64,000 nt of DNA from UBA935 sp031556725 (GCA_031556725.1 JAVBSL010000003.1:1-64000); one strand, 5' to 3'; counted from the first letter of the stretch, positions 44,081 to 54,200 are shown. Numbers and translations: made by a program. Notes: generated from the letters alone by a model not told the origin.

Positions 44081-44608
44081 ATGGAGTATAAAAATTTACA
44101 GAATGAGGAAATTAACATTGAGCTTTTTAATAGCTTTATACGCCGCCAGGAAGTAACCCGTTGCTGGCGGAAAGAAGACGACAAGTGGGTAATTAAGGAT
44201 ATTGCCTTTATTGATGACTGGAACGAGGATGAATTTGCGCTGCTGGTCAGGTGTTTAAGAACCAATATAAGTACGGGTGGAGTTGTATTCGGAGCTTTTG
44301 CGGATGGTGTGTTAAAGGGGTTTGCGTCAGTGCGGGGTATCCCCATAGGAACAAACAGTCAATACCTGGATTTATCCAGTATTCATGCTTCGGCAGATAT
44401 GCGGGGAAAGGGAATTGGTAGAAGACTGTTTGAACTGGTAGCCCAGTGGGCAAGAGAAAAAGGTGCCGAAAAATTATATATATCCTCTCATTCGGCAGTA
44501 GAATCACAGGCTTTTTATAAGGCTATGGGCTGTGTGGAGGCAATGGAGTATAATAAAGAACATGTGGAAGAGGAACCTTTCGACTGCCAGTTGGAATATA
44601 TCTTATAA
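44081..44608 (+). CDS. GNAT family N-acetyltransferase
   Basis: 175 residues with the acetyl-CoA loop motif SSIHASADMRGKGIGRRLFE (Q/RxxGxG/A pattern) and the strand-helix KLYISSHSAVESQAFYKAMG. The acceptor substrate is not evident. It follows the flavodoxin-like gene and is closed by a terminator. Confidence 0.88.
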   Translation: MEYKNLQNEEINIELFNSFIRRQEVTRCWRKEDDKWVIKDIAFIDDWNEDEFALLVRCLRTNISTGGVVFGAFADGVLKGFASVRGIPIGTNSQYLDLSSIHASADMRGKGIGRRLFELVAQWAREKGAEKLYISSHSAVESQAFYKAMGCVEAMEYNKEHVEEEPFDCQLEYIL

Positions 44609-44613
44609 AAATG

Positions 44614-44645
44614 GGCGGCTTACGTTAATCGTAAACTGCCTTTTT
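44614..44645 (+). terminator. Rho-independent terminator after GNAT gene
   Basis: GGCGGCTTACG and CGTAAACTGCC pair in 10 of 11 positions around TTAAT, followed directly by TTTTTA. Confidence 0.75.
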
Positions 44646-44661
44646 ACATTCATAAAACTTG

Positions 44662-44698
44662 TTGACATTGACGCACGGTCAAGTGATAAACTGATAAT
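44662..44698 (+). promoter_or_regulatory. MerR-type promoter with dyad TTGAC-N5-GTCAA
   Basis: TTGACG (44668-44673) and GATAAT (44693-44698) are spaced by 19 bp, the over-long spacing typical of MerR-activated promoters. TTGAC (44668-44672) and GTCAA (44678-44682) form an inverted repeat in the spacer. A TTGACA at 44662 gives an alternative -35. It fits autoregulation by the MerR protein that starts at 44721. Confidence 0.65.
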
Positions 44699-44720
44699 AT
44701 CACCGAAAGAGGGGCTTAAA

Positions 44721-47456
44721 ATGGATTTGATTAAAATAACCGACCTTACAAATCAGCTTGGATTGTCATCCCGCAGCCTGCGTTATTACGAGCAGGTAGG
44801 ATTGATTAAAAGTGTCAGGTCAGATACGGAAAAATACCGGTACTATAATTCCCAAAATATTGAGCGGCTGAAACAGATTATGGTGCTTCGTAAAATGCAA
44901 ATCCCAATAAAGGATATCCTGCGCATTTATGAGAGTGAAGACATGAGCACAGTTGTTGATGCTTTTGTCAGTCGTATTCATGCCATTGATGATGAAGTTA
45001 ATGCTTTGTCTGAACTTCGCAGTGTGGTCAATGAATTTTTGCAGGCGATGATAGAAAATGGGGTGACGAAGATTTCGGCACTGCCGATTTTATATGAAGA
45101 AATGGAAAAGCGGGTTGATGCTTTAGAGGAGCGGAAGGTTATAAGTTATTCAGAGCTTTCTGATTTATCGGAAAGACTGGCAAAACCGCTGGAAACATCC
45201 ATCGCTTGTTTACCTGCCATGCGCATGATTTCTTCGCAGTTAAAAGAAAACCCGAACCTGTCCGATGCAGACGGATTCCGACACTGGGCACAGGTAAATG
45301 ATATCTGGCCGGATGAGTCGGGAAGCCATGAGATATTTGAATTTCAAATCAGTACAGGTGATGTTGTGATAATGAAAGTCAGCGATGATTTTATTAACAA
45401 CAGTCAATATTTGGATTATGCGTTTGCAGGCGGGTTATTTGCGGCGGCCAATATTTATCTTGATGAGGATTTGGGCGAAAGATTCCGTTCCCTTTTAACT
45501 GGTTTTGACAACAATAAATACTATCAGATAGACTATCGGCATGACGGCACTTTGCGGCATCCGGCATTGCTTAAAAAGCTGATTTCCCCAGATGACCAGC
45601 GGGAACTGGTTTCACTGCTGGTGCCGGTAAAGAAGCGCACGGCTGATCCTGCGCTGTATGAAAAACCGCAGGAAATTGTTCCGGAGTCTATCTCAATCGA
45701 GGAAATAGAAATACAAAATCCGTCGCTGTGGACTGTTGATGTGCCGATGGATAAGCTGATTCCCATAAATTATCCTCATTATCAAATCACCGAACAGGGA
45801 GAGGCGGAATACATCGCGTGGATTTCAACACGGGTATTATCAACAGATGTTGCGGTAAAATTGCCTTTCCGTGTGGACGTAGAGTTTCGAATACGCAAGG
45901 AAAATCTGCAATTTGCCTGGGGTACGGATGAAGGCAGTGTACGCTTGTATCATGGTAATGACTTGAATCACTTGTTCGGTATAAATATGGAAACAAATCC
46001 CGACGAGCGGCTGTCGCAAGAAGCAATCTGCTTCCATCAGCCGATTTTTCGAAATTATTTTAAATATCAGAAACGCGGAGGTATTAACAGAAACGAATAT
46101 AACCGTCTAACGTGGATTGTCGGCCAAACGCATTTAGTAGTTTTTATTAACAACGAGATACGGTATTGCGGTGTAAATTTCCCATATATGTCTGTGGATT
46201 TGAGAAACCAGGAGGCTCTTCCCATCTTAATCGGTTCAAATGGGCAAAGCAAAATGTTCTTTAAATCAATCCGTGTTTCACAGCTTGCACAAATACAGAA
46301 ATCTAAAATAAAAAAAGGAGAGCTTATAATGATTACCAGACAGAGCAACAACATGATACCTAATATCCATCGATTTATTATCAGTGAACATGGAGAAAAT
46401 TATCATTTTAACGGTTGTGCCCGTTATGTAATGGAGTCTTTGGGTGAATATACTGCGGATTCCGATCTCATGACAGAAGAAATTTATAACGGCAAAGAGG
46501 TTGCTGCGGATTTCGGCTACTGGTTTTTTGCAGGGCTTACAGGCGATATTCTGGCTCAGGTTTATTCTTACAGGGAATATATGGGTGAAGCGGCTACTGC
46601 TTGCATATTTAACCGTGAGGGCGGCAGTTACTTTGAAAAGGTTTTTGAAAAATGCGGTTATGCAAGCACATTCGTGTCAGCTAAGCAGCTTTGTGCGAAT
46701 AAAGAAATGTATCTTCAAACGCTTATGGCCTATATAGATAAAGGAATCCCCGTCATAGCGATTACACATCTTGGACCTCCCTGGGGTATTTATGTTGGGT
46801 ACGAGGAATTCGGAAAAACGTTGTTTTTTTTGTCGGGAGATAAATCTGAACCCGAACGGGTTCCGGTTGAACAAATAATCGGTGATGAAGCGGTTTCATA
46901 TTCATCACATACCCATCAGGGAGAGGCGGAATCTCATGCTGCTAACGGATGGATTTTCGTCGGCGAAAAGAAATATACGGTGGATCTTGCACAAGCTTAC
47001 AGGGATATTATATTTAATATGCCAGATTTACTTACAATAAAGACAGACGAATATTGTTTCGGGGCGGAAGCGTTTCGCGCATGGGCTGACAGTATCGAGA
47101 ATGGAAAATTTGATGATGTAAAACCTGAGGAATTTGACAGCTGGGGAGATCATGTGAGTAATATCTGCAATATGGCAACAAACGGAAGCTGTGTCCATAA
47201 TTTTTTGAAAAGAGCACAGGGACTAAATCCCCACATGACTTTTCTGGATGATATAAATAGACTGTACGAGCGAACGGCGAGAATTTGGAACAATGATAAC
47301 GGTGAGGATTTGGAAGCCCTTGGCGGCGGTTTCAATGTGACGCTGGAAGAATTACAGAATAAAGAAAGACGTAGTAAAATTGCGGCAAAAATTCGCGAGG
47401 CGGCCGACTGTATGGATGAGGTTGTGCAGATAATAAATGAAAATAGTTTGCAATAG
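44721..47456 (+). CDS. MerR regulator fused in frame to a BtrH/peptidase-like domain
   Basis: 911 residues from ATG 44721 (AGAGGGG upstream). Residues 1-70 are a MerR winged helix (TNQLGLSSRSLRYYEQVGLI) and 75-110 its coiled coil. Residues 150-380 form a helical and mixed effector region, and 390-525 a beta-rich jelly-roll-like domain with several aromatic residues. From about 537 to 911 lies a separate globular unit (FNGCARYVMESLGEY, then AITHLGPPWGIYVGY) resembling BtrH N-terminal/papain-like proteins that usually stand alone. A full ribosome binding site and ATG sit exactly at the junction (46314-46331), so the second half is probably also made separately as 375 residues. The fused arrangement is unusual. 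Confidence 0.75.
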   Translation: MDLIKITDLTNQLGLSSRSLRYYEQVGLIKSVRSDTEKYRYYNSQNIERLKQIMVLRKMQIPIKDILRIYESEDMSTVVDAFVSRIHAIDDEVNALSELRSVVNEFLQAMIENGVTKISALPILYEEMEKRVDALEERKVISYSELSDLSERLAKPLETSIACLPAMRMISSQLKENPNLSDADGFRHWAQVNDIWPDESGSHEIFEFQISTGDVVIMKVSDDFINNSQYLDYAFAGGLFAAANIYLDEDLGERFRSLLTGFDNNKYYQIDYRHDGTLRHPALLKKLISPDDQRELVSLLVPVKKRTADPALYEKPQEIVPESISIEEIEIQNPSLWTVDVPMDKLIPINYPHYQITEQGEAEYIAWISTRVLSTDVAVKLPFRVDVEFRIRKENLQFAWGTDEGSVRLYHGNDLNHLFGINMETNPDERLSQEAICFHQPIFRNYFKYQKRGGINRNEYNRLTWIVGQTHLVVFINNEIRYCGVNFPYMSVDLRNQEALPILIGSNGQSKMFFKSIRVSQLAQIQKSKIKKGELIMITRQSNNMIPNIHRFIISEHGENYHFNGCARYVMESLGEYTADSDLMTEEIYNGKEVAADFGYWFFAGLTGDILAQVYSYREYMGEAATACIFNREGGSYFEKVFEKCGYASTFVSAKQLCANKEMYLQTLMAYIDKGIPVIAITHLGPPWGIYVGYEEFGKTLFFLSGDKSEPERVPVEQIIGDEAVSYSSHTHQGEAESHAANGWIFVGEKKYTVDLAQAYRDIIFNMPDLLTIKTDEYCFGAEAFRAWADSIENGKFDDVKPEEFDSWGDHVSNICNMATNGSCVHNFLKRAQGLNPHMTFLDDINRLYERTARIWNNDNGEDLEALGGGFNVTLEELQNKERRSKIAAKIREAADCMDEVVQIINENSLQ
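46314..46331 (+). promoter_or_regulatory. Internal ribosome binding site and in-frame start
   Basis: AAAGGAG (46314-46320), an 8-nt spacer and ATG 46329 lie in frame inside the MerR fusion, exactly at the boundary between the beta-rich domain and the BtrH-like unit. Initiation here would give a 375-residue protein from the same message. Confidence 0.65.
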
Positions 47457-47838
47457 CTTGCTCTTCTTTTTGCTTGTGGGCATTCCGGTATTCATGATTG
47501 GAGGATATAAGAAAAAGAAAAACAATGCTATAAGCAAGGAACAAGTTGTGGTAATATATAATAAAAATATATTTATTTTATATCAATATGTGGAGGGCCA
47601 TGAACCGGGTGCGAAAGATACTGCAAGGGTCGGGGAACTGATAGGGATGCTTCATAAGACAATGAAAAAATACCCATACCGGCTGACTAAATGGGATAAG
47701 TATTTTTTTATTGACAGATATATAGAAATATTGAAGGGTAGATCATATTCCAAAGCAGATTTATTCCGGGAGCATGGAAATAAACTATGGAGCAGAGTCG
47801 GCCAATTGCCAGTAGGATATTGTTTTATTGAGGAGTAA
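47437..47838 (+). CDS. Hypothetical protein with N-terminal membrane anchor
   Basis: 133 residues, overlapping the MerR fusion by 20 bp. One N-terminal hydrophobic helix (about 6-22), then GYKKKKNN as a basic stop-transfer and a soluble domain of about 105 residues with many Tyr and Lys (KYPYRLTKWDKYFFIDRYIE). No recognised family. Its stop lies 4 bp before the next gene's start, and it probably belongs to the same transcript. Confidence 0.6.
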   Translation: MKIVCNSLLFFLLVGIPVFMIGGYKKKKNNAISKEQVVVIYNKNIFILYQYVEGHEPGAKDTARVGELIGMLHKTMKKYPYRLTKWDKYFFIDRYIEILKGRSYSKADLFREHGNKLWSRVGQLPVGYCFIEE

Positions 47839-47842
47839 TATT

Positions 47843-48314
47843 ATGTCAGGACATTTTGGATTTTCTTATGTGGGACTTATTTTTTTATTGATGCTGACCA
47901 TTCCTAATTTAATCTGGACTAAAAATCAACCATCGGGGTATGACTTTAGCAATGAAAATAAGATATTATTGTGGTTGGAAAGGATTGGCCAGGTATTAGT
48001 CAGTTGCACTGTGTTGGTGTTTTCTGATTTTAATTTGCATGAATGGTCCCTTTGGTCTTTATGGCTAATAGCGGCATTTATGGTAATGATACTATATGAA
48101 TGCTGGTGGTTACGCTACTTTAGAAGCAAAAAAGACCTTGCGTGATTTCTACAGCAGCTTTGCAGGAGTCCCGGTAGCAGGAGCAACATTGCCGATACTG
48201 GCATTTTTCCTATTGGGGATATACGGAAAGGTTATTTGGCTGATGATTGCCGTTGTAATATTGGGAATTGGCCATATTGGGATTCACTTGCAGCATCGAA
48301 GTGAAAGTTTTTAA
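47843..48314 (+). pseudogene. Membrane protein gene interrupted by a frameshift
   Basis: The first part (47843-48145, 100 residues, GAGGAG upstream) has three hydrophobic helices and stops at TGA 48143. The +1 frame then continues at once with KKTLRDFYSSFAGVPVAG and two more helices to 48314, and the joined protein would be about 156 residues. The switch falls in AAAAAA at 48128-48133. With five A instead of six, the two halves form one reading frame (RSKKTLRDFY). So either a one-base insertion inactivated the gene, or the run is a sequencing error or a slippage site. Function unknown. Confidence 0.7.
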
Positions 48315-48459
48315 AGTGTAAAATGAAAGTAATCAATAAGTAAAAGTTTTTATAGTGTATAATGAAATATGATGTGAAGGAGAATTATGAAATTTATAAT
48401 AACAGGATCTGCAGTTTGCTTATGATGGTATGTGTATATACCTTTAAGGAGAAGATTTT
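48302..48459 (+). promoter_or_regulatory. folA upstream region with near-duplicate promoter repeat and mini-ORF
   Basis: AAAGTTTTTAAAGTGTAAAATGAAAGTA (from about 48304) is repeated about 41 bp later as AAAGTTTTTATAGTGTATAATGAAATA. The second copy carries a TATAAT-like -10. A 12-codon ORF, MKFIITGSAVCL, follows at 48387-48425 behind AAGGAG and ends 34 bp before folA. It could be a leader peptide or a remnant. Confidence 0.45.
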
Positions 48460-48945
48460 ATGATAGGATTAATAGTGGCATATTCCCATAATCATGTAAT
48501 AGGCAATAACGGCATGATTCCATGGAAAATAAAGGGAGAGCAAAGCCGTTTTAAGGAATTAACAGTAGGTAATGTGGTGGTGATGGGCAGACGATCTTAT
48601 GAAGAAATAGGAAGGCCGCTGCCGAATCGAACTACCATTGTGATCTCCCGCACCCGTAATTTTGATGCAGAGAATTGTATTACCGTACCATCATTGCAGG
48701 AGGCTCTGAAGCTGGCGGGAGACAGGGATGTATACATATCCGGCGGTGCCGGTGTATATGCGGAGGCACTGCCCTTAGCGGACAAAATGTATATAACGGA
48801 AATAGACTTGGAAGTTGCCGGAGACACTTTTTTTCCTGATTTTAACGAAGAAGATTTTATAAAAGAAGTGGAGAAGAGGGTGGAGGGAGAAACACCTTAT
48901 ACATATATTACATATACCAGAAAGAGCAGTGGAACTATTTTATGA
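48460..48945 (+). CDS. folA: Dihydrofolate reductase
   Basis: 161 residues, normal length. It opens IGLIVAYSHNHVIGNNGMIPW, as in DHFR, with KGEQSRFKELTVG (the acid position of classical DHFR is Glu here in KGEQ), VVMGRRSYEEIG for NADPH and YISGGAGVYAEALP. It reduces dihydrofolate to tetrahydrofolate in the cytoplasm. AAGGAGAAG precedes the ATG. It overlaps the dus gene by 4 bp (ATGA). Confidence 0.92.
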   Translation: MIGLIVAYSHNHVIGNNGMIPWKIKGEQSRFKELTVGNVVVMGRRSYEEIGRPLPNRTTIVISRTRNFDAENCITVPSLQEALKLAGDRDVYISGGAGVYAEALPLADKMYITEIDLEVAGDTFFPDFNEEDFIKEVEKRVEGETPYTYITYTRKSSGTIL

Positions 48946-49877
48946 AATATTATTTTGCCCCCATGGAGGGGATTACCGGATATATTTTCCGAAATGCATA
49001 TCATACTTTTTGGGGCGGGGTGTACAAGTACTTTACGCCTTTTATTTCTCTTACCCAGAGTAATAAAGGATATAAAAAGCAGCTAAAAGATATTTTACCG
49101 GAGAATAACCGGGGGTTGACCATTGTACCACAGGTCTTGACCAATAATAGTCAGGATTTTATTCAGCTTTCCAAGGATATCAGGGATCTGGGATACGAGG
49201 AAATCAACTTAAACCTGGGCTGTCCGTCCGGTACGGTAGTATCCAAAAATAAGGGCGCCGGATTTCTCTCGCAACCGGAAAGGCTTAATGAGTTCTTAGA
49301 AGAAATTTTTACGGCTTCCGTTACTGAGATTTCCATAAAAACAAGAATAGGGATAGGGGAACCGGAAGAATTTTACCGGCTGCTGGATATTTTCAATCAA
49401 TATTCCCTGAAGGAACTGATTATCCATCCCAGGGTTCAGAAAGACTTTTATAATAACAAACCCAATTTGACAATTTTCCGGGAAGCAGTAGGAATAAGCA
49501 AAAATTCGATAGGCTACAATGGTGATATTTTTATAGTGGAAGACTATCAGAAACTGACGGAAGAGTTTTCTGAGATAAATTCGGTTATGCTGGGAAGGGG
49601 ACTTCTTCGGAATCCGGCACTGATAGAGCAGATAGGCGATGGTGGGCAGATCCGGGATATCGGGCGGTTAAGGGATTTTCATAATCGTATCTATGTGGAT
49701 TACCGCAGTGTTATGTCGGGGGATACACCAACTTTATATAAAATGAAAGAATTATGGAGTTATTTGATATGCCTGTTTCCTGATTGTGAAAAGGAAGGAA
49801 AGAGAATCCGCAAAGCTAATAAACTTTCGGAATATGAAGAAATTGTCAATCGAATATTTGAACGCTGCCGTAATTAG
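48942..49877 (+). CDS. tRNA-dihydrouridine synthase family protein
   Basis: 311 residues of the FMN-binding TIM-barrel Dus fold: APMEGITGYIFR at the N-terminus, NLGCPSG with the catalytic Cys94, KTRIGIG, LIIHPR and MLGRGLLRNP for FMN and tRNA contacts. Dus enzymes reduce uridine to dihydrouridine in tRNA D- and variable loops. Translationally coupled to folA. Which Dus subtype and which tRNA positions cannot be told from the sequence alone. Confidence 0.9.
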   Translation: MKYYFAPMEGITGYIFRNAYHTFWGGVYKYFTPFISLTQSNKGYKKQLKDILPENNRGLTIVPQVLTNNSQDFIQLSKDIRDLGYEEINLNLGCPSGTVVSKNKGAGFLSQPERLNEFLEEIFTASVTEISIKTRIGIGEPEEFYRLLDIFNQYSLKELIIHPRVQKDFYNNKPNLTIFREAVGISKNSIGYNGDIFIVEDYQKLTEEFSEINSVMLGRGLLRNPALIEQIGDGGQIRDIGRLRDFHNRIYVDYRSVMSGDTPTLYKMKELWSYLICLFPDCEKEGKRIRKANKLSEYEEIVNRIFERCRN

Positions 49878-49912
49878 TGTTAAAATAGAACAGAAAAAGG
49901 AGGAGAATAATT

Positions 49913-50350
49913 ATGCAGATGGAACAATTACAGAAGGACATGATAGCAGCAATGAAGGCCAAGGATAAAACCAGAAAGGATGCCATATCAGCTTTGGTTT
50001 CCGCAGTAAAGAAGGTGGCTATCGACGAAGGCTGCCGTGAAGATATCGGTGAAGAACTGGTAGACCGGGTAATCTTAAAAGAGATTAAAACCGTAAAGGA
50101 GCAAATCGATACCTGTCCGGAAACCCGTACTGACTTATTGGAGGAGTATCAGGCAAGATATGAAGTAATGTCGGAATATGCTCCGGCCATGATGTCCGCA
50201 GAGGAAGTAAAGGCCATATTGGCAGAAAAGTTTGCCGAGGTAATTGCAACCAAGAATAAGGGACAGATTATGAAAAGCATTATGGGAGAATTAAAAGGCA
50301 AGGCAGACGGAAAAGTAATCAATGAAGTGGTAACCGAATTGTGCCAGTAA
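49913..50350 (+). CDS. GatB/YqeY domain protein
   Basis: 145 residues matching the YqeY family throughout: MEQLQKDMIAAMKAKDKTR, ISALVSAVKKVAIDEG, TDLLEEYQARYEVMSEYAP and the end KIMGELKGKADG-like (GELKGKADGKVINEVV). The C-terminal helical domain is shared with GatB of tRNA-dependent amidotransferase. YqeY itself has no settled function. AAAGGAGGAG precedes the ATG; a terminator follows. Confidence 0.92.
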   Translation: MQMEQLQKDMIAAMKAKDKTRKDAISALVSAVKKVAIDEGCREDIGEELVDRVILKEIKTVKEQIDTCPETRTDLLEEYQARYEVMSEYAPAMMSAEEVKAILAEKFAEVIATKNKGQIMKSIMGELKGKADGKVINEVVTELCQ

Positions 50351-50356
50351 CAGTAG

Positions 50357-50385
50357 ACCGGTTGATGGAAAATCAGCCGGTTTTT
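50357..50385 (+). terminator. Rho-independent terminator after yqeY-like gene
   Basis: ACCGGTTGAT pairs with ATCAGCCGGT (10 bp, one wobble) around GGAAA, followed by TTTT. Confidence 0.8.
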
Positions 50386-50441
50386 GTCAAAGGAAAACTA
50401 TTTTATGAAACTGGAAGAGATTATGGAGGAAGAATAGAAAG

Positions 50442-51209
50442 ATGACCAATAAAGAGGTTTTAGAAGCAGCCATGCGGCAATCAGCGATAGATGCTAACTG
50501 CGGTTGGGAAGACTTCCTGTCGGATTGTCATAAAGTGGTGATATCAGAAACCAATGAAAATGCCAGAAGATATCTGAAATTGCCCTTCGACTGCAATCTG
50601 GTTTCATATGGAAATAACATTGTCGCCTCAGTACGTGAGGATCTTGCTGAGGTGGTAAGGCAATACATAGACAAATATCCTACTGAACATTGCTTTGAGA
50701 CGCCTAATTTTCACGTGCTGAATGATGAATTACAAAAGCATGATTTGCGGATTTGCTTTATGGCGGAATATTTTCTGCCGGATGTGACTTGCCTGAAAGC
50801 ACTGCCTTGTGATTATGAAATAAAGATATTGTCAGCCGATGATTTTGCGGAGCTTTATAAACCGGAATGGAGCAATGCCTTGTGTGAGGATCGTAAGCAT
50901 CGGGATGTTTTGGGGGCAGGAGCTTATGACAATGACAGACTGATCGGACTGGCCGGCTGCTCGGCTGACTGTGACAGTATGTGGCAGATTGGTGTGGACG
51001 TTTTACCGGAGTACCGGCGTCGGGGTATTGCCAGTGCATTGACCAGCCGACTGGCACTGGAGATCCTGGAACGGGATAAGGTACCTTTTTACTGTGCCGC
51101 CTGGTCCAATTTGAAATCAGTCAGAAATGCCATAAAAAGCGGTTTCTATCCCAGCTGGGTAGAAATGACTGCCAAAAGTAAGGATTTTGTTGCAGATATG
51201 AATAAATGA
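50442..51209 (+). CDS. GNAT family N-acetyltransferase
   Basis: 255 residues. The C-terminal half has the acetyl-CoA loop DVLPEYRRRGIASALTSRLA (about 186-205) and YCAAWSNLKSVRNAIKSGFYP, typical of the GNAT fold. The N-terminal 100 residues are an extra domain also seen in GNAT proteins with an N-terminal half-GNAT. The substrate is unknown. It ends 16 bp before the helicase and is probably co-transcribed with it. Confidence 0.85.
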   Translation: MTNKEVLEAAMRQSAIDANCGWEDFLSDCHKVVISETNENARRYLKLPFDCNLVSYGNNIVASVREDLAEVVRQYIDKYPTEHCFETPNFHVLNDELQKHDLRICFMAEYFLPDVTCLKALPCDYEIKILSADDFAELYKPEWSNALCEDRKHRDVLGAGAYDNDRLIGLAGCSADCDSMWQIGVDVLPEYRRRGIASALTSRLALEILERDKVPFYCAAWSNLKSVRNAIKSGFYPSWVEMTAKSKDFVADMNK

Positions 51210-51225
51210 AGGGAAACTGTGAAAG

Positions 51226-54200
51226 ATGGGAAATGTGTTGGACTTATTTAGCCCACCGACAAAAAAGTGGTTTGAAAAGGCTTTTGGTGCCCCTACAAAA
51301 GTGCAAGAAGAAACCTGGCCGGCGGTAATGGAAGAGAAACCGGTGTTAGTAAGTGCACCTACCGGTACCGGTAAGACGTTATCGGCTTTTTTGGTATTTA
51401 TTGACCGGTTGAAGGCTACGGCAAGAGCGGGGGAACTGGAGGAAAAGCTATATGTCATATATGTATCTCCCTTAAAGTCCCTTGCAGGAGATATCAGAGA
51501 AAATCTGAACAGACCATTGGATGGGATTGGGGAAGCAGAAGAAGAATTATATGGGGAAAAGACGCAGATTAATGTGGCGATTCGTACCGGGGATACGATA
51601 CAAAGAGACAGGCAGCGGATGATCAAGCATCCGCCCCATATCCTGATTATTACCCCGGAATCTCTTTACCTGATGCTGACCGGTAAGTCCAGCCGGTCTA
51701 TTTTGCATACCACGCAGGCCATTATCATCGATGAACTGCATGCCATGATCGATACCAAAAGAGGGGCACACCTGATGCTGTCTATCGCCAGACTGGACCA
51801 GCTATGTGGCCGACCGGTACAGAGAATCGGACTATCAGCAACAATAGAACCGCTGGAACTGGCAGCCGATTACTTATCCCCGGAAAAGGCTGTAATTGTA
51901 GCCCCTGCCATGGAAAAGAAAGTAAAAATAGAAATAAAAGGCACCCTCCCCCGCATCGGAAGGCGCAAGGATCCGGTTTGGGAAGAACTGGGCAGTGAAG
52001 TATATAAGCAGTGTCAAGGCAGCAAAAGTGTAATTGCTTTTTCCGAAGCCAGGCGTTATGCAGAAAAAACAGCATATTATGTAAACCAATTAGGCGGTGA
52101 CGGATTTGCCAGAGTACATCACGGAAGCTTGTCCAAGGAACAACGCCTGGAAACCGAAAAAACCTTGCGTGATGGTTCTCTTCGACTATTATGTGCGACG
52201 TCCTCCATGGAACTGGGCATTGATGTAGGTGATATCGACCAGGTTCTTCAAATAGGCTGTCCCAGGACCATATCCAGTACCATGCAGCGGTTAGGCCGGG
52301 CCGGACATAACCCGGGCCGAATCAGCTATATGTACATGTACCCCCGAACCGCCCCGGAAGGACTGTATTGTGGCATGACCGCCGAAATTGCCAGGCGCGG
52401 AGGGGTGGAAAAAGCTGCTCCCCCCCGGATGTGTTTTGACGTGTTAGCACAGCATCTGGTATCCATGTCTACGATTGGTTACACGGTAGAGGAGGCACTG
52501 GAAATCATAAAAAGAACTTATTCTTTCCGCAATGTGACCAAAAAGGATATTCAGGATATCCTTGGAATGCTGGCAGGAGACTATGAACATAGCCGGGAAA
52601 TTCCCGTTCGCCCCCGCATCCTTTACGACCGTATTCATGAAAGTGTAACCGGTGATACTTACAGCCGGATGCTGGCAGTAGCTGCCGGCGGAACCATACC
52701 GGATAAAGGACTTTATACAATCAAAACCGAAGACAACGTAAACCTTGGTGAGTTGGATGAAGAATTCGTCTATGAAACCCGCATTGGAGACAAGATTGTC
52801 CTGGGTTCCTTTGCCTGGCGGATTCTCAGGCAGGACAAGAATGCCGTGATCGTAGCCCCCACTTCGGCAGACGGAGCCAGACTGCCATTTTGGAAAGGTG
52901 AAATCAAAGGACGTTCGTTAAGTACCAGCCTGGAATTTGGCAAGCTGATCAGAAAGTTTGCCAAAGGAATCGAAGAGGATACTATCCTGGAAGATTTGGC
53001 CAAGCTGGGAATGAATGAATCAGCGGCAGAAAGTGCGGCAGACTTTTTGAAGCGGCAGATCGAAGCCACCGGAATACTTCCTGATGACCGAACAATAATT
53101 GTAGAACATTTCACCGATCATACGGGCTGCCACCAGATTATGGTTCATGCCCTGTACGGTAAGCGGGTGAACGCCCCCTTAGCGATGCTGATGCAGCATG
53201 CCGCCGGAAAAGTGATGAATATAAACGTAGGCTGTGTAGATGAAGAAGATGGTTTCCTGCTATATCCCTATGGGGAAGAAGTACTGCCGGAAGGGTTGAT
53301 TTATGCTATTTTGCCCAAGGGGGCCAGAAAGATTCTGGAGGCGATGCTGCCGGTGACACCGGCTTTTAATATGACCTTTCGGTACAATGCTGCCAGAGCA
53401 CTGATGATGGGGATGAAAGGCCAGGGCCGTCAGCCTCTTTGGCTGCAGCGATTGAAAAGCACGGAGATGCTTGATTTTTTAATAGAAGAAAAGAACCACC
53501 CCTTGATACGGGAGACCAGGCGGGAGTGTTTGGAAGAAATATGGGATATTGATGGAGTACTGGAAATATTAAATGGAATCCAAAGCGGTACTATAGCAGT
53601 TCGTGAGGTGTATACAGATCTTCCTTCACCCATGTCCCTGCCTTTACAGTGGCAGGTGGAGGCTGCGGAGATGTATTCTTACAGTCCTACCACGGACGGT
53701 TTACGTCAGGCGGTGCTTGGTGAACTGAATGCCCTGGATGGAATGAAGCCGGCGGCAGAGGATTTGAAGCGGCAGCAGGAGCGGAAAAAACACCCGGAGA
53801 GTGCTGACCAGCTGCACTCTCTGCTGATGATGGAAGGGGATTTGCTGGTTGAGGAACTTTGGGAATTGGGCAGCCGGGAAGATATGACAGCCTGGATAGA
53901 GGAGCTTACCGGTCAGGGAACAGTGGTATATATTGAGCCGGGTTTGTGGATTGCAGCCGAACAGCAAAAAGAGTATGAGAGAGCTTTGGAACAATATGAT
54001 AAAGAAGCTTTAGTTCATATATTGCGGCGGATGTTTTATTACCGGGGTGGTATGGGGCTAAAACAAATTTGCGAAAGATATTTTCTGGAGGAAGGACTGA
54101 CCGGGAATATCCTGAAAGAACTGCTGGAAACCGACAGCATTGTGGAGGATGACAGTGTTTATTATCATGCCAAACAATACTCTCTGGCCAGAAAGGCAAC

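Noticed and set aside
48128..48134. Programmed frameshift at AAAAAAG
   Set aside because: The needed change is +1, not the -1 expected at an A-rich slippery heptamer, and no stimulatory structure is evident; a simple base insertion is more likely.
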